Below, one piece after another: positions 25,898 to 35,180 of a DNA stretch of 55,834 bases (its first letter is position 1; each line of letters begins with the position of its first letter). Below the pieces are notes generated by a model. The model did not search any database, was not told the origin of the DNA, and was given only the letters and a program-made list of their open reading frames with translations. A program made the translations under genes and the position numbers. Source of the DNA: an uncultured Dorea sp. (lineage in GTDB: Bacteria; Bacillota; Clostridia; Lachnospirales; Lachnospiraceae); assembly GCF_934294775.1 (NCBI RefSeq), contig NZ_CAKRAH010000017.1, positions 1 through 55,834 on the forward strand. The letters are read 5' to 3'.

Positions 25898-26914
25898 TTA
25901 TTCCGGATCCCAGTCTTTTCTGGACAGATCAACATATACACAGGTCCCGTGTCCGATATCTGATTCTATCCAGATCCCGTGTCCTAACCTTTTCATAATC
26001 TTTTTACATAAATATAATCCTATTCCGGTTGATTTTTTATCTGCCCGGCCATTATAACCGGTAAATCCTTTTTCAAATACTCTCGGCAGATCTTCTGCCT
26101 GTATCCCGATTCCGTTATCTTCTATTATCAGAAGCATCCTGTTATCTTTTTCTTCCTTATATATCCTGATCACACCATCACTTCTAATATATTTTAATGC
26201 ATTAGAAAGGATCTGTTCGATAACAAATCCCAGCCATTTTTCATCCGTCAGCACATTCTGACCTGTCGGCTGGTATTCCAGACGGATCTTTTGCAATATG
26301 AACATCTGCGAATACTTCCGCACAGACTGCTTCAGTATCTTATCTAACGGAACCTGCTCTATCTGAAGATCCGAAGACATGTCCTCCATCCTGAGATAAG
26401 TCAGCACCATCTCTACATACTGTTCCATCTTAAAAAGCTCCATCTTAATCTCTTTTGTCTCTGTAAGCTCCGGATATTCCGCTTCCATTCCCTGAAGCAG
26501 TATATGCATTGCCGCAATCGGCGTCTTGATCTGATGCGCCCACATTCCATAATAATCTGCAAGATCCTGTCTGGCAATCTGATCTTCGGATTTTATCTCT
26601 GCCAGTTTTTCACTTAGCATTGTTATTATTTCCTGATAATCAGCTTCCAGGAGATTTCTGTATTGCGGAAGATTATCCGCACATTCCTGCGGTACTTTCC
26701 TTAAGCTTTCCAGAATCAGATGCTTCTTCCGGAACCGGCAGAACTCCGTTGCTTCATAAAGCAACAGCCATACAGCCACCAGAAGCAGTGCATATCTTAA
26801 TTCATCTATCCGGATATTATAAAGGAAAGCTACAACGACAAAGATTCCCACCGTCCCGGCATATAAACTGATTTCTCTTCCTTTGTCTTTTAAAAATGCT
26901 GTTATTAATTTCAT
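25898..26914 (-). CDS. bceS: BceS-type intramembrane-sensing histidine kinase
   Basis: The 338-residue kinase has two membrane helices (about 17-33 and 39-55) joined by only a few extracellular residues, the mark of intramembrane-sensing kinases that depend on a BceB partner for stimulus detection. The phosphoacceptor is His127 in MWAHQIKTPIAAMH. The ATP domain shows QILSNALKYI (N box), IEDNGIGI (G1) and STGIGLYLCKKI (G2). It should phosphorylate the adjacent response regulator. Its start overlaps the end of bceR by 4 nt, so the pair is translationally coupled. Confidence 0.95.
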   Translation of the reverse strand: MKLITAFLKDKGREISLYAGTVGIFVVVAFLYNIRIDELRYALLLVAVWLLLYEATEFCRFRKKHLILESLRKVPQECADNLPQYRNLLEADYQEIITMLSEKLAEIKSEDQIARQDLADYYGMWAHQIKTPIAAMHILLQGMEAEYPELTETKEIKMELFKMEQYVEMVLTYLRMEDMSSDLQIEQVPLDKILKQSVRKYSQMFILQKIRLEYQPTGQNVLTDEKWLGFVIEQILSNALKYIRSDGVIRIYKEEKDNRMLLIIEDNGIGIQAEDLPRVFEKGFTGYNGRADKKSTGIGLYLCKKIMKRLGHGIWIESDIGHGTCVYVDLSRKDWDPE

Positions 26915-27585
26915 GCTTCCACCATATACCCAATTCCTTTTTTGGTTGTAATCTTCTCTCCCAGCCCGATCTGATCCAGTTTCTTACGAAGTCTTGCCAC
27001 ATTTACCGTAAGTGTATTATCATCGATGAATTCATCGCTGTCCCAAAGTCTTGTCATAATCGTCTCGCGGGTTACAATCTTTCCTGCATTTTCCAGCAAT
27101 ATCTGTAGTATCCGGAATTCATTTTTCGTAAGATTCAGTTTCCTGTCCTGATATAATAAAGTTGTGTCTGACAGGTTAAGAATCGCACCATTCCACTCCA
27201 TAACATCGGACGTTCCTCTGAATTCATAAGTCCTTCTAAGTACTGCCTGTACTTTGGCCGTCACCACATTCAGGTCAAATGGTTTCTCTATAAACTCATC
27301 CCCGCCCATATTCATTGCCATTACAATATTCATATTATCATTTGCAGAAGACAGGAATATGATCGGGACTTTTGATATCTTCCGAATCTCCTGACACCAG
27401 TGGAATCCATTAAAAAAAGGAAGTACGATATCCAGAAGTACAAGCTGTGGATCAAATGCTACATATTTTTCCATGACGTTTCTAAAATCAGTTATGCATT
27501 CCACCTGATAATTCCATCTTTCCAAATGTGTTTTCAATCCGCCTGCAATTGTCTCGTCGTCTTCCACGATTAATATTTTATACAA
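26911..27585 (-). CDS. bceR: BceR-type response regulator (OmpR/PhoB family)
   Basis: The regulator has a receiver domain with the acidic pair in ILIVEDDETIA, the phosphoacceptor aspartate in VLLDIVLP (about residue 46-50), and the switch lysine in EFIEKPFDL. The C-terminal winged-helix domain contains LTKNEFRILQILLENAGKIVT and DDNTLTVNVARLRKKL. When phosphorylated it should bind the operator in front of bceA. I place the start at a TTG (27585) preceded by a GGGGGA site at 7 nt, giving an (M)YKILIVEDD start. A GTG six codons upstream (27603) is the alternative. Confidence 0.93.
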   Translation of the reverse strand: MYKILIVEDDETIAGGLKTHLERWNYQVECITDFRNVMEKYVAFDPQLVLLDIVLPFFNGFHWCQEIRKISKVPIIFLSSANDNMNIVMAMNMGGDEFIEKPFDLNVVTAKVQAVLRRTYEFRGTSDVMEWNGAILNLSDTTLLYQDRKLNLTKNEFRILQILLENAGKIVTRETIMTRLWDSDEFIDDNTLTVNVARLRKKLDQIGLGEKITTKKGIGYMVEA

Positions 27586-27628
27586 TTTTTGTTCCCCCGA
27601 CACCTGTTCATTTTATATTTCATATCTC

Positions 27629-27698
27629 TGCCAACGGCTGCTGTTCCTTTATGCATTGGCATACAAAAAACGTCCATCCCGGCAGCTTCTCTTACATA
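27629..27698. repeat. Dispersed palindromic repeat, diverged copy C
   Basis: The element starts with CTGCCA and ends with GGCAGCTTCTCTTACATA (27681-27698), nearly the same right end as the copies at 9180 and 48417. About 50 bp are inserted between the two halves. It lies between bceR and the SleB-like gene, next to a terminator. Confidence 0.5.
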
Positions 27699-27704
27699 TG
27701 ATAA

Positions 27705-27737
27705 GAGGGCAAAAGCCAATCTGATGCTTTTGCCCTC
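27705..27737 (-). terminator. Terminator-like hairpin downstream of the SleB-like gene
   Basis: GAGGGCAAAAGC (27705-27716) pairs perfectly with GCTTTTGCCCTC (27726-27737). The tract after it on the minus strand is only moderately T-rich. It is about 110 bp past the stop codon of the hydrolase gene. Confidence 0.65.
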
Positions 27738-27846
27738 TCATCGTAATACATTTTTTATATGCTTGTCAATTCTGGTTTTCTTAAGATTTCTTTCGAATTT
27801 TCCCGTAAGAATATACCCAGATCCGACATTCTCTTTCGCAAAATAA

Positions 27847-28512
27847 TTAATGGAAATAATGTGCTCCGATCTTCATTCCGGAACCACCCTGGTCAAAATA
27901 CAGGCAGCTTCCGATCGGATTTGAACCGTTCAGCGCATCGATCGCAGCCTGCATGGCCGTCTGTGTATAACCGGCTGAATTTCTGACTTTGTTAAGCCAT
28001 CCGGTAGCAACCGGTGAAAACTGGCCAGATTGATAGATGACGCCTTCTATTGTATTTGGAAATGTCCCGCTTTTTACCCGGTTCATAATAACCGCTCCTA
28101 CGGCAACCTGTCCTTCATATGACTGATTTCCCGCCTCGCAGAAAATGATGGATGCCATCAGTTCCTGATTCTGTCTTACATAAGCCTCCTGCGCTTCTCT
28201 TGCTTCACGTTCCGCCTGTTCTCTTGCTTCCTGCTCTGCTTTTTCTCTTGCGAGACGCTCTTCCTCTTCTTTTTTTGCTATATTTTCTTCAATAATCTGC
28301 TGCTGTTCCTGTGCCATCTCCTGAGTGGATGCAATCAGATCCTGTGAGATTGCCACAGCTGCGGCATGTGTATTTGTATCTTCCTCTTTTGTATCTGTGA
28401 TAGTTGTAACTTCTGGCTGTCTAGAGGCTGCCTGGCTTGTGAATCCAGTTGCTGTTACTGTACATGCTACAAGGAGCATGAACATATTTCTCAGTCTCTT
28501 AGCTTTTAACAT
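27847..28512 (-). CDS. Secreted SleB/CwlJ-type cell wall hydrolase
   Basis: The 221-residue protein has a signal peptide ending near TGFTSQAA, a long charged coiled-coil (about 60-110, rich in EEERLAREKAEQEAREQAER-type heptads), and a C-terminal Hydrolase_2 domain (about 115-221). That domain has the SleB/CwlJ signature LMASIIFCEAGNQSYEGQ with its catalytic glutamate, followed by AVGAVIMNRV and the C-terminal GAHYF. SleB and CwlJ degrade spore cortex. Homologues with coiled-coil stalks also occur in vegetative wall turnover, so the stage of action is open. An AGGAGG site precedes the ATG. Confidence 0.9.
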   Translation of the reverse strand: MLKAKRLRNMFMLLVACTVTATGFTSQAASRQPEVTTITDTKEEDTNTHAAAVAISQDLIASTQEMAQEQQQIIEENIAKKEEEERLAREKAEQEAREQAEREAREAQEAYVRQNQELMASIIFCEAGNQSYEGQVAVGAVIMNRVKSGTFPNTIEGVIYQSGQFSPVATGWLNKVRNSAGYTQTAMQAAIDALNGSNPIGSCLYFDQGGSGMKIGAHYFH

Positions 28513-28626
28513 GATAATGATACCCTCCTGATTTGTTTCAATGATTTACATTTCTTTTAATAAATTATATTCGTTCTTTTCAATATTATTACGTTTATTA
28601 CAGAAATGTTACACACAACGGTTGGT

Positions 28627-28655
28627 ATCATATCATGTTTATTTCATTTTGTCAA
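28627..28655 (-). promoter_or_regulatory. Sigma-A promoter of the SleB-like gene
   Basis: TTGACA (28650-28655), a 17-bp spacer and TATGAT (28627-28632) on the minus strand give a start near 28620. This leaves a 5' leader of about 108 nt. A sigma-A consensus argues for vegetative rather than purely sporulation expression. Confidence 0.82.
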
Positions 28656-28788
28656 CTTTTTTATTTCCAGATGCCTTGTGGCACACATTACAGACGGCTT
28701 TTTCTGCTGTTTTTTCTCTTTTCATCATCATTTTTGCAATCCATATTTTACATTTTTTACGATCTTGAAATTCATCCGTAACATTTTA

Positions 28789-29066
28789 TTAATATTCCTT
28801 TTTACAATAACTTACCAGTGCCAGAATGACAAATAATGGAATACTTATACCCGCTGCAATTACGATGATATATGGTGTCCAGTGATAACCACTTCCAATC
28901 TTCACAAAATTTCTTCCAAGAAGCTCTCTCCAGGCGATTTCATAATAATCTAACTGATCCGTCGTAATCTCCGGATAATATCCTCGTAATACATCCCAAT
29001 CAGTTCTTCCCAGTATTCTGTTTTCCCTTTTGCTATCTTTCTAAGTAATTCATTTTCATGCGTCAA
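28789..29066 (-). pseudogene. Frameshifted small gene with sigma-factor-like N-terminus and membrane tail
   Basis: A TTG at 29066 has a good AGGAGG site 7 nt upstream and opens a 38-codon frame (ENELLRKIAKGKTEYWEELI) ending at 28950. The opening resembles the start of ECF sigma factors. A second frame, one base away and overlapping the first, continues coding-like sequence (YYPEITTDQLDYYEIAWREL, then a membrane helix YIIVIAAGISIPLFVILAL) to a stop at 28789. The simplest reading is one small membrane-protein gene with a one-base deletion. The original function is not recognised. A weak promoter (TTTACA, 17 bp, TATACA) lies just upstream. The rest of the 28513-29345 gap holds only promoters, a palindrome and the carB terminator. 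Confidence 0.45.
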
Positions 29067-29158
29067 AATTCTTCCTCCTGAGGGCGTCCCCTGTATATAG
29101 AACGTATTACATGATGTAAATGATCACATATTTTATATTTTTTATCTTAGCATCTACC

Positions 29159-29195
29159 GAATCTGCCACTGACATCATCTGACACTGGCAGATTC
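29159..29195. repeat. Palindrome related to the CTGCCA/TGGCAG repeats
   Basis: GAATCTGCCA (29159-29168) and TGGCAGATTC (29186-29195) form a 10-bp perfect inverted repeat around a 17-base loop. The right flank, ATTCTTTCGAAT, recurs at about 13499 next to another ATCTGCCA. Confidence 0.6.
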
Positions 29196-29213
29196 TTTCG
29201 AATGTCCGGCAAC

Positions 29214-29258
29214 AAAAAAAGCAGCATACCGCAAGTAATCATGCTGTATGCCACTTTT
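29214..29258 (-). terminator. Terminator of the carAB operon
   Basis: On the minus strand GCATAC and GTATGC pair, extended by an outer AAAAG/CTTTT, and are followed by seven T residues. It begins about 90 bp after the carB stop codon. No gene is seen in the 88 bp between. Confidence 0.8.
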
Positions 29259-29345
29259 ATTTATGTTTTTACAAACATTACAAATATCAATTTTTCAAAT
29301 TCTGTTGCACAAAATTTATTTACACCAAATCCGATTGTCCAAATT

Positions 29346-32300
29346 CTATTTGATCTTGGCGATATCGATCAGTGTCAGTTTCTGGATATCTGTATTCTCA
29401 AGACTGGTGATCAGAGCTTTTGCTGTATCGATCGCTGTCAGTACATTAACACCTGTCTCGATCGCATTTCTACGGATCACGAATCCGTCTCTTGAGTGAT
29501 CAGCTCCCTGCGGAGGTGTATCGATAACCAGATCAATCTTATGTCCGAGGATCAGATCCATAAGGTTCGGAGATTCCTGCTCAATCTTATTGACTGTCAT
29601 AGCTTTTACACCAGCATCTGTCAGGACTTTTGCCGTTCCTTCTGTAGCAAAGATCTTGTAACCAATCTTTTCGAATCTGCGTCCGATCTCTACTGCTTCT
29701 TCCTTATCTTCATCACGAACTGTCATGATCATGTTCTTGTGTTTTGGAAGCTTGATTCCGGCACCGATGAATGCTTTATAAAGAGCTTCATCAAATGTCT
29801 TGGCAATTCCCAGACACTCTCCTGTAGACTTCATCTCAGGTCCAAGGCTGATATCAGCACCACGGATCTTCTCAAATGAGAATACCGGCATCTTGATTGC
29901 AAAGTAATCTGCTTCCGGCTGTAATCCAGGTGTATAACCAAGTTCTTTGATCTTGTGTCCGATGATCACCTTTGTTGCAAGTGGTACGATCGGAATACCT
30001 GTTACCTTACTGATGTATGGAACAGTACGGCTGGAACGAGGGTTAACTTCGATTACATATACATCCTCGCCACATACGATGAACTGGATGTTGATCAGTC
30101 CGATTACGTGTAATGATTTTGCAAGTCTTCTTGTATATTCCGCAATCGTCTCTTTTGTCTTCTGAGAGATGCTCTGTGCAGGATATACAGAAATACTGTC
30201 TCCGGAGTGGATTCCGGCACGCTCGATATGCTCCATGATACCTGGAATCAGGATATCTTCTCCGTCACATACGGCATCGACCTCAATTTCTTTACCCTGT
30301 AAATATTTATCAACCAGGATTGGGTGATCCTGTGCGATACGGTTGATGATTCCGATAAACTCATCGATATCATGATCGTTGATCGCAATCTGCATTCCCT
30401 GTCCACCAAGTACGTAAGAAGGTCTTACCAGCACCGGATAACCCAGTCTGTTTGCTACTTTCTTAGCTTCTTCGGCTGTAAATACAGTTCCACCTGTCGG
30501 TCTTGGGATCTCGCACTGCTCAAGAATCTCATCGAACAGCTCACGGTCTTCGGCTGCATCTACATTTTCAGCAGATGTTCCAAGGATCGGAACGCCCATC
30601 TTCATCAGAGACTCTGTAAGCTTGATCGCTGTCTGTCCACCAAACTGTACAACTGCTCCGTCTGGTTTTTCCAGATCTACGATGCTTTCTACATCTTCCG
30701 GTGTCAGAGGCTCGAAGTACAGCTTATCTGCGATATCGAAGTCTGTACTTACTGTCTCAGGGTTATTATTTACAATAATTGTCTCGTATCCTTCTTTGGC
30801 AAATGCCCATGTACAATGTACAGAACAGAAGTCGAACTCAATACCCTGTCCGATACGGATCGGTCCGGAACCAAGTACCAGTACTTTCTTCTTGCCGGAA
30901 GTCTCAACTACTTCGTTCTCACTTCCGAATACAGAGTAATAATATGGTGTCTCTGCTGCGAACTCAGCTGCACAGGTATCAACCATCTTATAAGAAGCTG
31001 TAATGCCATTGTCATGACGAAGATCATGGATCTCACGCTCTGTCTTTCCTGTCAGTTCTGCAATTACATTATCCGGGAATTCTAAGCGTTTTGCTTCTTT
31101 TAATGTCTCTGCTGTTAATTCTTCTGTCTTTAGTTTCTGTTCCATCTCTACAAGAATTGCGATCTTGTCGATGAACCAGTTGTCAATCTTTGTAATTCTG
31201 TGAATATCTTCATAGCTGATGCCCTGGCGGATTGCTTCTGCGATCTTCCAGATACGGCGGTCATCTACAACTTTCAGTTCTTCTAACAGTTCTTCTCCTT
31301 TTAAGTAAGAGAAATCATAAGACATAAGGCTGTCTACATGCTGTTCCAGAGAACGGATGGCTTTCATAAGTGCTCCCTCGAAGTTATCACAGATACTCAT
31401 AACTTCTCCAGTCGCTTTCATCTGTGTTGTCAATGTACGTTTTGCACTGATGAACTTATCGAATGGAAGTCTTGGGATCTTAACAACACAGTAGTCAAGC
31501 ATAGGCTCGAAACTTGCATATGTCTTCTTTGTTACTGCATTCTTGATCTCATCCAGTGTGTATCCAAGAGCGATCTTTGCTGCAACCTTGGCGATCGGGT
31601 ATCCTGTTGCCTTAGATGCAAGAGCAGAAGAACGGCTTACACGAGGGTTAACCTCGATTACACAGTACTCAAATGAATCCGGATTCAGCGCATACTGTAC
31701 GTTACATCCACCAGTGATATTCAGCTCGCTGATGATATTAAGAGCAGATGTACGGAGCATCTGGTACTCTTTATCACTCAGTGTCTGGGAAGGTGCTACT
31801 ACGATACTGTCTCCAGTATGTACACCTACCGGGTCTAAGTTTTCCATATTACATACGGTAATGCAGTTACCATTGCTGTCACGCATTACTTCGTACTCAA
31901 TCTCTTTCCATCCTGCGATACAACGCTCTACCAGAACTTCTCCAACACGTGAAAGACGAAGTCCGTTTTCCAGGATCTCTACGAGTTCTGTTCTGTTATC
32001 AGCGATTCCACCACCGCTTCCACCAAGTGTGTAAGCCGGACGAAGTACTACCGGATATCCGATGCTTTCTGCAAATTCAATACCTGCCTGTACATCTTTT
32101 ACGACTTTAGAAGCTGCACAAGGCTCGCCGATCTTTTCCATTGTCATCTTGAATTCCAGACGGTCTTCGGCCTTTTTGATTGTCTCAGAAGTGGTACCGA
32201 TCAGACGTACGTTATTTCTTTCAAGGAATCCATTTTCATCCAGCTCCATAGCCAGGTTCAGTGCTGCCTGTCCACCAAGTGTAGGAAGGACACTGTCTGG

Positions 32301-32546
32301 TTTTTCCTTTAAGATCAACTGCTCTACTACTTCAACTGTCAGAGGCTCGATGTATACGCGGTCTGCGATATCTTTATCTGTCATGATCGTAGCCGGGTTA
32401 GAGTTCAGAAGAACTACTTCCAGACCTTCTTCTTTTAATGAACGGCAGGCCTGTGTACCTGCATAGTCAAACTCCGCTGCCTGTCCAATGATAATAGGAC
32501 CAGAGCCAATTACTAATACTTTCTTAATATCTTTAATTCTAGGCAT
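29346..32546 (-). CDS. carB: Carbamoyl-phosphate synthase, large subunit
   Basis: The 1066-residue subunit makes carbamoyl phosphate from bicarbonate, ammonia from CarA and two ATP, feeding pyrimidine and arginine synthesis. The duplicated ATP-grasp halves are clear: the first starts KKVLVIGSGPIIIGQAAEFD (about 8-27), the second KKVLVLGSGPIRIGQGIEFD (about 555-574). Each is followed by the RPAYTLGG or RPSYVLGG loop and a VIEVNPRVSRSSA-type metal site. The C-terminal MGS-like regulatory domain (about 930-1066) is present. Length is normal. It overlaps carA by one base (TAATG). Confidence 0.98.
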   Translation of the reverse strand: MPRIKDIKKVLVIGSGPIIIGQAAEFDYAGTQACRSLKEEGLEVVLLNSNPATIMTDKDIADRVYIEPLTVEVVEQLILKEKPDSVLPTLGGQAALNLAMELDENGFLERNNVRLIGTTSETIKKAEDRLEFKMTMEKIGEPCAASKVVKDVQAGIEFAESIGYPVVLRPAYTLGGSGGGIADNRTELVEILENGLRLSRVGEVLVERCIAGWKEIEYEVMRDSNGNCITVCNMENLDPVGVHTGDSIVVAPSQTLSDKEYQMLRTSALNIISELNITGGCNVQYALNPDSFEYCVIEVNPRVSRSSALASKATGYPIAKVAAKIALGYTLDEIKNAVTKKTYASFEPMLDYCVVKIPRLPFDKFISAKRTLTTQMKATGEVMSICDNFEGALMKAIRSLEQHVDSLMSYDFSYLKGEELLEELKVVDDRRIWKIAEAIRQGISYEDIHRITKIDNWFIDKIAILVEMEQKLKTEELTAETLKEAKRLEFPDNVIAELTGKTEREIHDLRHDNGITASYKMVDTCAAEFAAETPYYYSVFGSENEVVETSGKKKVLVLGSGPIRIGQGIEFDFCSVHCTWAFAKEGYETIIVNNNPETVSTDFDIADKLYFEPLTPEDVESIVDLEKPDGAVVQFGGQTAIKLTESLMKMGVPILGTSAENVDAAEDRELFDEILEQCEIPRPTGGTVFTAEEAKKVANRLGYPVLVRPSYVLGGQGMQIAINDHDIDEFIGIINRIAQDHPILVDKYLQGKEIEVDAVCDGEDILIPGIMEHIERAGIHSGDSISVYPAQSISQKTKETIAEYTRRLAKSLHVIGLINIQFIVCGEDVYVIEVNPRSSRTVPYISKVTGIPIVPLATKVIIGHKIKELGYTPGLQPEADYFAIKMPVFSFEKIRGADISLGPEMKSTGECLGIAKTFDEALYKAFIGAGIKLPKHKNMIMTVRDEDKEEAVEIGRRFEKIGYKIFATEGTAKVLTDAGVKAMTVNKIEQESPNLMDLILGHKIDLVIDTPPQGADHSRDGFVIRRNAIETGVNVLTAIDTAKALITSLENTDIQKLTLIDIAKIK

Positions 32547-33616
32547 TATTTTGCTCCTTTCATCATATCCATAAATCTGTCAAACAGGTATCCGGAATCC
32601 TGTGGTCCAGGACAAGCTTCCGGGTGGAACTGAACTGTGAAAATGTTCTTTCCTTCGTATGCAAGTCCTTCGTTGGTTCCGTCGTTAACATTGATAAACG
32701 CTTCTTTTGCGATAGCCGGATCAATGGTTGTACCATCAACTGCATAACCATGGTTCTGTGAAGAAATGTACACTCTGTTGTTTGTCAGATCTTTCACCGG
32801 ATGGTTACCGCCGCGGTGTCCATATTTCAACTTATAAGTCTTTGCGCCATTTGCAAGTGCCATAAGCTGATGTCCGAGACAAATTGCAAAAATAGGAATA
32901 TCAGTATTGTATAACTTCTTGATCTCTTCAATAATAGATACGCATGTCTCCGGATCTCCAGGCCCATTAGACAACATAATGCCGTCCGGGTTAGCAGCAA
33001 TGATTTCTTCTGCTTTTGTACCTGCCGGATAAATTGTTACTTCACAGCCACGCTCATTTAAAGATTTGGCAATGTTCTTCTTCGCACCAAAGTCCATAAG
33101 GGCCACTTTCGGTCCATTGCCTTCTAAGACATATTTTTCATCACATGTTACTTTTGATACCACATCACCAACTGTGTATGCTTTCAGTTTTGGAAGAATC
33201 TCATCTAAATTGTAATTCTCATTTGTGGTGATCATTCCGTTCATGGTTCCCTTTTCACGAAGAATCTTCGTAAGGGCACGTGTATCAATTCCTGCAATTC
33301 CAGGAATATCCTGCTCTTTCAGAAAATCCTGAATTGTTCCTTCACAACGGAAGTTGCTTGGCATTCTGGAAAGTTCTCTTACGATATATCCATCCGGCCA
33401 TGCCTTCCTTGACTCCATATCCGGTGTGATGCCATAATTTCCAATCAATGGATAGGTCATTACTACGGCCTGTCCCGCATAAGAAGGGTCGGTTAATACC
33501 TCCAGATAACCTGTCATTGAAGTATTAAACACTATCTCGCTAATCATGTCTCTTGTCGAACCTATGCTGGTTCCGGTAAAGACAGTCCCGTCTTCTAATA
33601 TAAGAAATGCTTTCAT
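32546..33616 (-). CDS. carA: Carbamoyl-phosphate synthase, small (glutaminase) subunit
   Basis: This 356-residue subunit hydrolyses glutamine and passes ammonia to CarB. The N-terminal CarA domain begins FLILEDGTVFTGTSIG. The class I amidotransferase domain has the nucleophile elbow ICLGHQLMA and the catalytic histidine-glutamate in VQFHPEACPGP. The ATG at 33616 has an AGGTG site 6 nt upstream and gives the standard MKAFLILEDG start. The frame also extends to 33658 without a ribosome site. It leads the carAB operon and is preceded by a leader of about 200 nt with a terminator-like hairpin. Confidence 0.97.
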   Translation of the reverse strand: MKAFLILEDGTVFTGTSIGSTRDMISEIVFNTSMTGYLEVLTDPSYAGQAVVMTYPLIGNYGITPDMESRKAWPDGYIVRELSRMPSNFRCEGTIQDFLKEQDIPGIAGIDTRALTKILREKGTMNGMITTNENYNLDEILPKLKAYTVGDVVSKVTCDEKYVLEGNGPKVALMDFGAKKNIAKSLNERGCEVTIYPAGTKAEEIIAANPDGIMLSNGPGDPETCVSIIEEIKKLYNTDIPIFAICLGHQLMALANGAKTYKLKYGHRGGNHPVKDLTNNRVYISSQNHGYAVDGTTIDPAIAKEAFINVNDGTNEGLAYEGKNIFTVQFHPEACPGPQDSGYLFDRFMDMMKGAK

Positions 33617-33748
33617 ATATTCACCTTTTCCCTTCTGTGTTTCTTTTTCTTTTTTCATGAAGTCATACCGCCATTTCCGTGGATTTTTCTATATCTGGGC
33701 AAAAAAAATTCGTTGTAACAAGGAATTTTTCTTAAAAATATAGAACAA

Positions 33749-33779
33749 AAGGCAGTTTGTGCAAGCACAAAACCGCCTT
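33749..33779 (-). terminator. Terminator hairpin inside the carAB leader (probable attenuator)
   Basis: A GC-containing stem (33749-33762 with 33765-33779, one bulged region) is followed on the minus strand by TTTTGTTCT. It lies about 45 nt downstream of the predicted carAB start site, so carAB transcription must pass it. It could equally end transcripts from the upstream transglutaminase gene. No PyrR-binding consensus is seen. Confidence 0.65.
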
Positions 33780-33829
33780 GTTTTTGATCCATCGGTACCA
33801 GACAATTTATGTCTTCACAAATTGTAAAA

Positions 33830-33858
33830 ATTATACTACATAATCCGGCGATTTTCAA
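33830..33858 (-). promoter_or_regulatory. Sigma-A promoter of carAB
   Basis: TTGAAA (33853-33858) and TATAAT (33830-33835) are spaced by 17 bp on the minus strand, immediately after the transglutaminase stop codon. The start would be near 33823, about 207 nt upstream of the carA ATG. Confidence 0.75.
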
Positions 33859-33875
33859 CGGATATTTTTGTTTTT

Positions 33876-35072
33876 TTATGAATACTGCCAAAATATTACA
33901 ATCTTGTGCAGTCTCGGGTCATCGATGTATTGATACTTTACCTGCGCAAGACCATAGGCCTGCGCCAGGTTCTTTGCCGCTTTTTGCAGTTGATTCTGGA
34001 AAATGTCATCGTGTGCCTGCTGGTAGAAATCCCCGTCAGCGAATTTGAACGTTGTTGATGATTCCTTATTCCAGACTGACTGATTCATCGCATTTAATAC
34101 CTGTTCTCCGTCATACTGCTGATAATACATTCCATTTACTACATAGTAATTCGCATCCATCTTACTGCATACCGGAAGTACGGTCTCACTGTCCGGCACA
34201 TGCGTCTGCAATAGTTCTGTGTCATCACAGCACATATAGTCATAACTGATATTCTGATCCGCAGATGTCTCTTCTCCTTCTGCTTTCTGGAATACGGGAT
34301 CCCCCCAGGTTGTATCTACATAATAATAGTCTCCGTTACATTTCACCAGATTCCATGCATGACTTTCTCCTCCTGTCGTCTTCCCCGTTACATAAGTACA
34401 GAAGACTCCCAGTTTTTCCAGCAGATACTGCGTCGCTCTCGAATATCCCGCACAGACGGAACGGTGATTTACAAATACACTGTAAATATTCTGGTTATCT
34501 GATGCTTCCGCATCATAATCTACCATATCAACAATCTTTTCATATACATAAAGGATCTTATGATAATCATCCGTATCATTTTCCAGATCTTTCAGCCATT
34601 CATCCACCTGCTGTTCAATCTCCTGACTCATGGATGTACTTTCTCCGGCATCATATATATACTTGGGTTTTAATACTGTATAACTTTCATTTCCTTTATG
34701 TGAAACTGCAGTTGCTGTCCCATCGCACCAGAAAACATCCGGCTGGTCCTTGATAATATCCTGAAAGATCTGATTCGCCTGGTTTGCATCCGACGCATGT
34801 ACATAGATCTCTTCCGTATGATTTCTGACTCCTTCTAAGATTTCCTGATAGATCTGCTTTTCCTCGTCTGCCAGCTGTTCATAATAATATTTGTCCGTGG
34901 CATTCTCCATCTCTCCACTCGTCTTCTGATAGGGAATGCTGCTTTTTTCCTGATCTGTTCCTTTGTTCCAGTTCACAACTCTCTGCGCACCTGCAGCCCC
35001 GGTCAGAATGACACAAAACATGATCAAAACTGCAAAACCATGCTTTCTTTTTTTATATTTCCTTCTTATCAT
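33876..35072 (-). CDS. Secreted or membrane-anchored transglutaminase-like protein
   Basis: The protein (398 residues) has a basic start and a hydrophobic segment (FAVLIMFCVILTGAAGA, about 13-29) that is a signal peptide or anchor. A linker and a transglutaminase-like core follow. The catalytic triad is visible: cysteine in NHRSVCAGYSRATQYLL (about 212-228), histidine in GESHAWNLVKCNGDYYY, and aspartate in YVDTTWGDP. Such proteins act outside the membrane as peptidases or cross-linkers, but substrates are mostly unknown. The start at 35072 has an AGGA site just upstream and is preferred over the ATG seven codons earlier (35093). It appears monocistronic. Confidence 0.85.
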   Translation of the reverse strand: MIRRKYKKRKHGFAVLIMFCVILTGAAGAQRVVNWNKGTDQEKSSIPYQKTSGEMENATDKYYYEQLADEEKQIYQEILEGVRNHTEEIYVHASDANQANQIFQDIIKDQPDVFWCDGTATAVSHKGNESYTVLKPKYIYDAGESTSMSQEIEQQVDEWLKDLENDTDDYHKILYVYEKIVDMVDYDAEASDNQNIYSVFVNHRSVCAGYSRATQYLLEKLGVFCTYVTGKTTGGESHAWNLVKCNGDYYYVDTTWGDPVFQKAEGEETSADQNISYDYMCCDDTELLQTHVPDSETVLPVCSKMDANYYVVNGMYYQQYDGEQVLNAMNQSVWNKESSTTFKFADGDFYQQAHDDIFQNQLQKAAKNLAQAYGLAQVKYQYIDDPRLHKIVIFWQYS

Positions 35073-35180
35073 ACATTCCTCTCTATTATACATCTTTCTC
35101 TATATTTTGCTCTTTGTCGTTCCATTATACATTTTTCTTTGTACCTCTGCAATTCCGCCAAAGACCATCTCAGATAAAAA

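Noticed and set aside
29346..32546. Long plus-strand open frames opposite carB, such as 30324-31085
   Set aside because: They are cysteine- and serine-rich antisense shadows with no ribosome sites, produced by carB codon bias.
33659..33830. PyrR-binding attenuator in the carAB leader
   Set aside because: A terminator is present, but the AGTCC-type PyrR-binding loop was not found.
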